From CAZRNB01 sp964601355 (GTDB lineage: Bacteria; Planctomycetota; Phycisphaerae; Sedimentisphaerales; Anaerobacaceae), in the NCBI GenBank assembly GCA_964601355.1, contig CAZRNB010000084.1, positions 1 to 13,534 of the forward strand: DNA of 13,534 bases, read 5' to 3'. This document shows, one piece after another, positions 13,136 through 13,534 of this stretch. The position numbers and the translations under genes were made by a program. Under the pieces are notes generated by a model. It had not been told where the DNA came from, made no database searches, and was given only the letters and a program-made list of their open reading frames with translations. Within the stretch, counting starts at the first letter, position 1. Each line of letters opens with the position of its first letter.

Positions 13136-13176
13136 AAACCGGGCTCCGAAACGTTGGGGTCCGGTTTATTGTTATT
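13136..13176 (+). terminator. Intrinsic terminator of the RRM gene
   Basis: A 12-bp stem (13136-13147 with 13156-13167, two G-U pairs) surrounds an 8-base loop and is followed by the T-rich TTATTGTTATT. It lies 35 bases after the RRM stop. Confidence 0.75.
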
Positions 13177-13233
13177 AGAATATATTTTGGGATTTTGCTG
13201 GATTTGGCAACAAATTTCACAACACTTCAGATT

Positions 13234-13278
13234 ATTGTATTTCGAGGAAGATTTTGATATTATCGTGGCATTGAAAGG
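13234..13278. repeat. Dispersed repeat, copy B
   Basis: This is the second copy of the 12635-12679 repeat, 40 of 45 bases identical and in the same orientation. It sits between the RRM terminator and the palindromes at 13289-13382. Confidence 0.8.
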
Positions 13279-13288
13279 CTTGTTCGTC

Positions 13289-13382
13289 CTTCGTAGTACT
13301 ACGGAGAATGGATCTTGTGCTTCGTAGCGTACTTCCACCCTCCGTAGCAGGGCTTCCAGCCTTCGCAGCCGCTACGGCGGAG
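13289..13382. repeat. Palindromic repeats built on CCGTAG/CTACGG
   Basis: CTTCGTAGT-ACTACGGAG (13289-13306) is an 18-bp palindrome with one G-T pair. CTCCGTAGC (13340-13348) pairs with GCTACGGCGGAG (13371-13382) with one bulged base. The stretch 13279-13443 contains no convincing gene and looks like a mosaic of short palindromic repeats. Confidence 0.65.
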
Positions 13383-13443
13383 TAGGCACTGCGGAGGACA
13401 GGTCGCAGAGTAGCAACTATGGAGAATGAAGTTGTGTAGCCAA

Positions 13444-13483
13444 GCGTTTTATCCGCCTCTGGCGGATTAATATGGGAAATGTC
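13444..13483. repeat. Hairpin repeat shared with the ABC leader
   Basis: ATCCGCC-TCT-GGCGGAT (13451-13467) is a perfect hairpin. The sequence from 13461 to 13483 matches 10737-10759 at 22 of 23 bases, and 13444-13457 matches 10701-10714 at 13 of 14. Both copies lie shortly upstream of a gene start. Confidence 0.85.
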
Positions 13484-13521
13484 AGTTAAGAATCTTTCTT
13501 TGTAGTGTAGGTTATTTGATT

Positions 13522-13528
13522 AGGAGGT
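13522..13528 (+). promoter_or_regulatory. Strong ribosome binding site for a gene beyond the window
   Basis: AGGAGGT followed by an A-run at the last bases of the window. The start codon should lie within a few bases after position 13534. Confidence 0.7.
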
Positions 13529-13534
13529 AAAAAA

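Noticed and set aside
13121..13327. 68-residue frame after the RRM gene
   Set aside because: It runs through the terminator stem, the 45-bp repeat and the palindromes, so it is repeat sequence rather than a gene.

Overview
The window looks like part of a Planctomycetota genome, probably of the Phycisphaerae/Sedimentisphaerales type, perhaps from a metagenome assembly. This is inferred from gene content and has not been tested by a search. The clues are an unusually long signal peptidase I with zinc-ribbon and other inserted sequence, a large secreted alpha-L-rhamnosidase, a glycine-rich RRM protein, several genes without a usable Shine-Dalgarno, moderate GC, and gaps filled with palindromic dispersed repeats.

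Layout. 1-792: a small Cys-rich protein (318-518) behind a 20-bp-spaced direct repeat, then a palindromic interspersed element (552-631) and a near-consensus sigma70 promoter (774-801). 985-3054 (+): a NarL/FixJ-type response regulator with an atypical receiver pocket, then glutamate-1-semialdehyde aminomutase (hemL). 3055-3272: nested inverted repeats between convergent genes. 3273-8372 (-): a two-gene unit, signal peptidase I followed by a GH78 alpha-L-rhamnosidase with a lipoprotein-like leader. The stop of the first directly abuts the start of the second. A 70-bp hairpin lies just before the peptidase start. 8446-9290 (+): a 530-bp leader or gap with two candidate promoters, then an HU-family protein. 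9566-10210 (+): an HNH nuclease. 10211-10772: a cluster of at least five repeat types, including a perfect 40-bp palindrome. 10773-12368 (+): an ABC-2 type exporter (ATPase plus permease). 12412-12609 (+): an N-terminal remnant of an isochorismatase-like hydrolase. 12747-13100 (+): an RRM RNA-binding protein with its terminator, followed by more repeats and a strong Shine-Dalgarno for a gene beyond the window.

How the genes work together. The clearest functional unit is the minus-strand pair: a membrane-anchored export peptidase translated just ahead of an exported glycosidase. The ABC ATPase and permease form a second unit. The other genes are single housekeeping or regulatory genes (tetrapyrrole synthesis, nucleoid protein, RNA-binding protein).

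The most distinctive feature is repeat invasion, in coding sequence as well as in gaps. In-frame palindromic or tandem repeats sit in the response regulator, in hemL and twice in the signal peptidase, at sites that look tolerant of extra residues. I did not find a CRISPR array, tRNA, rRNA, recognisable transposase or obvious defence system.
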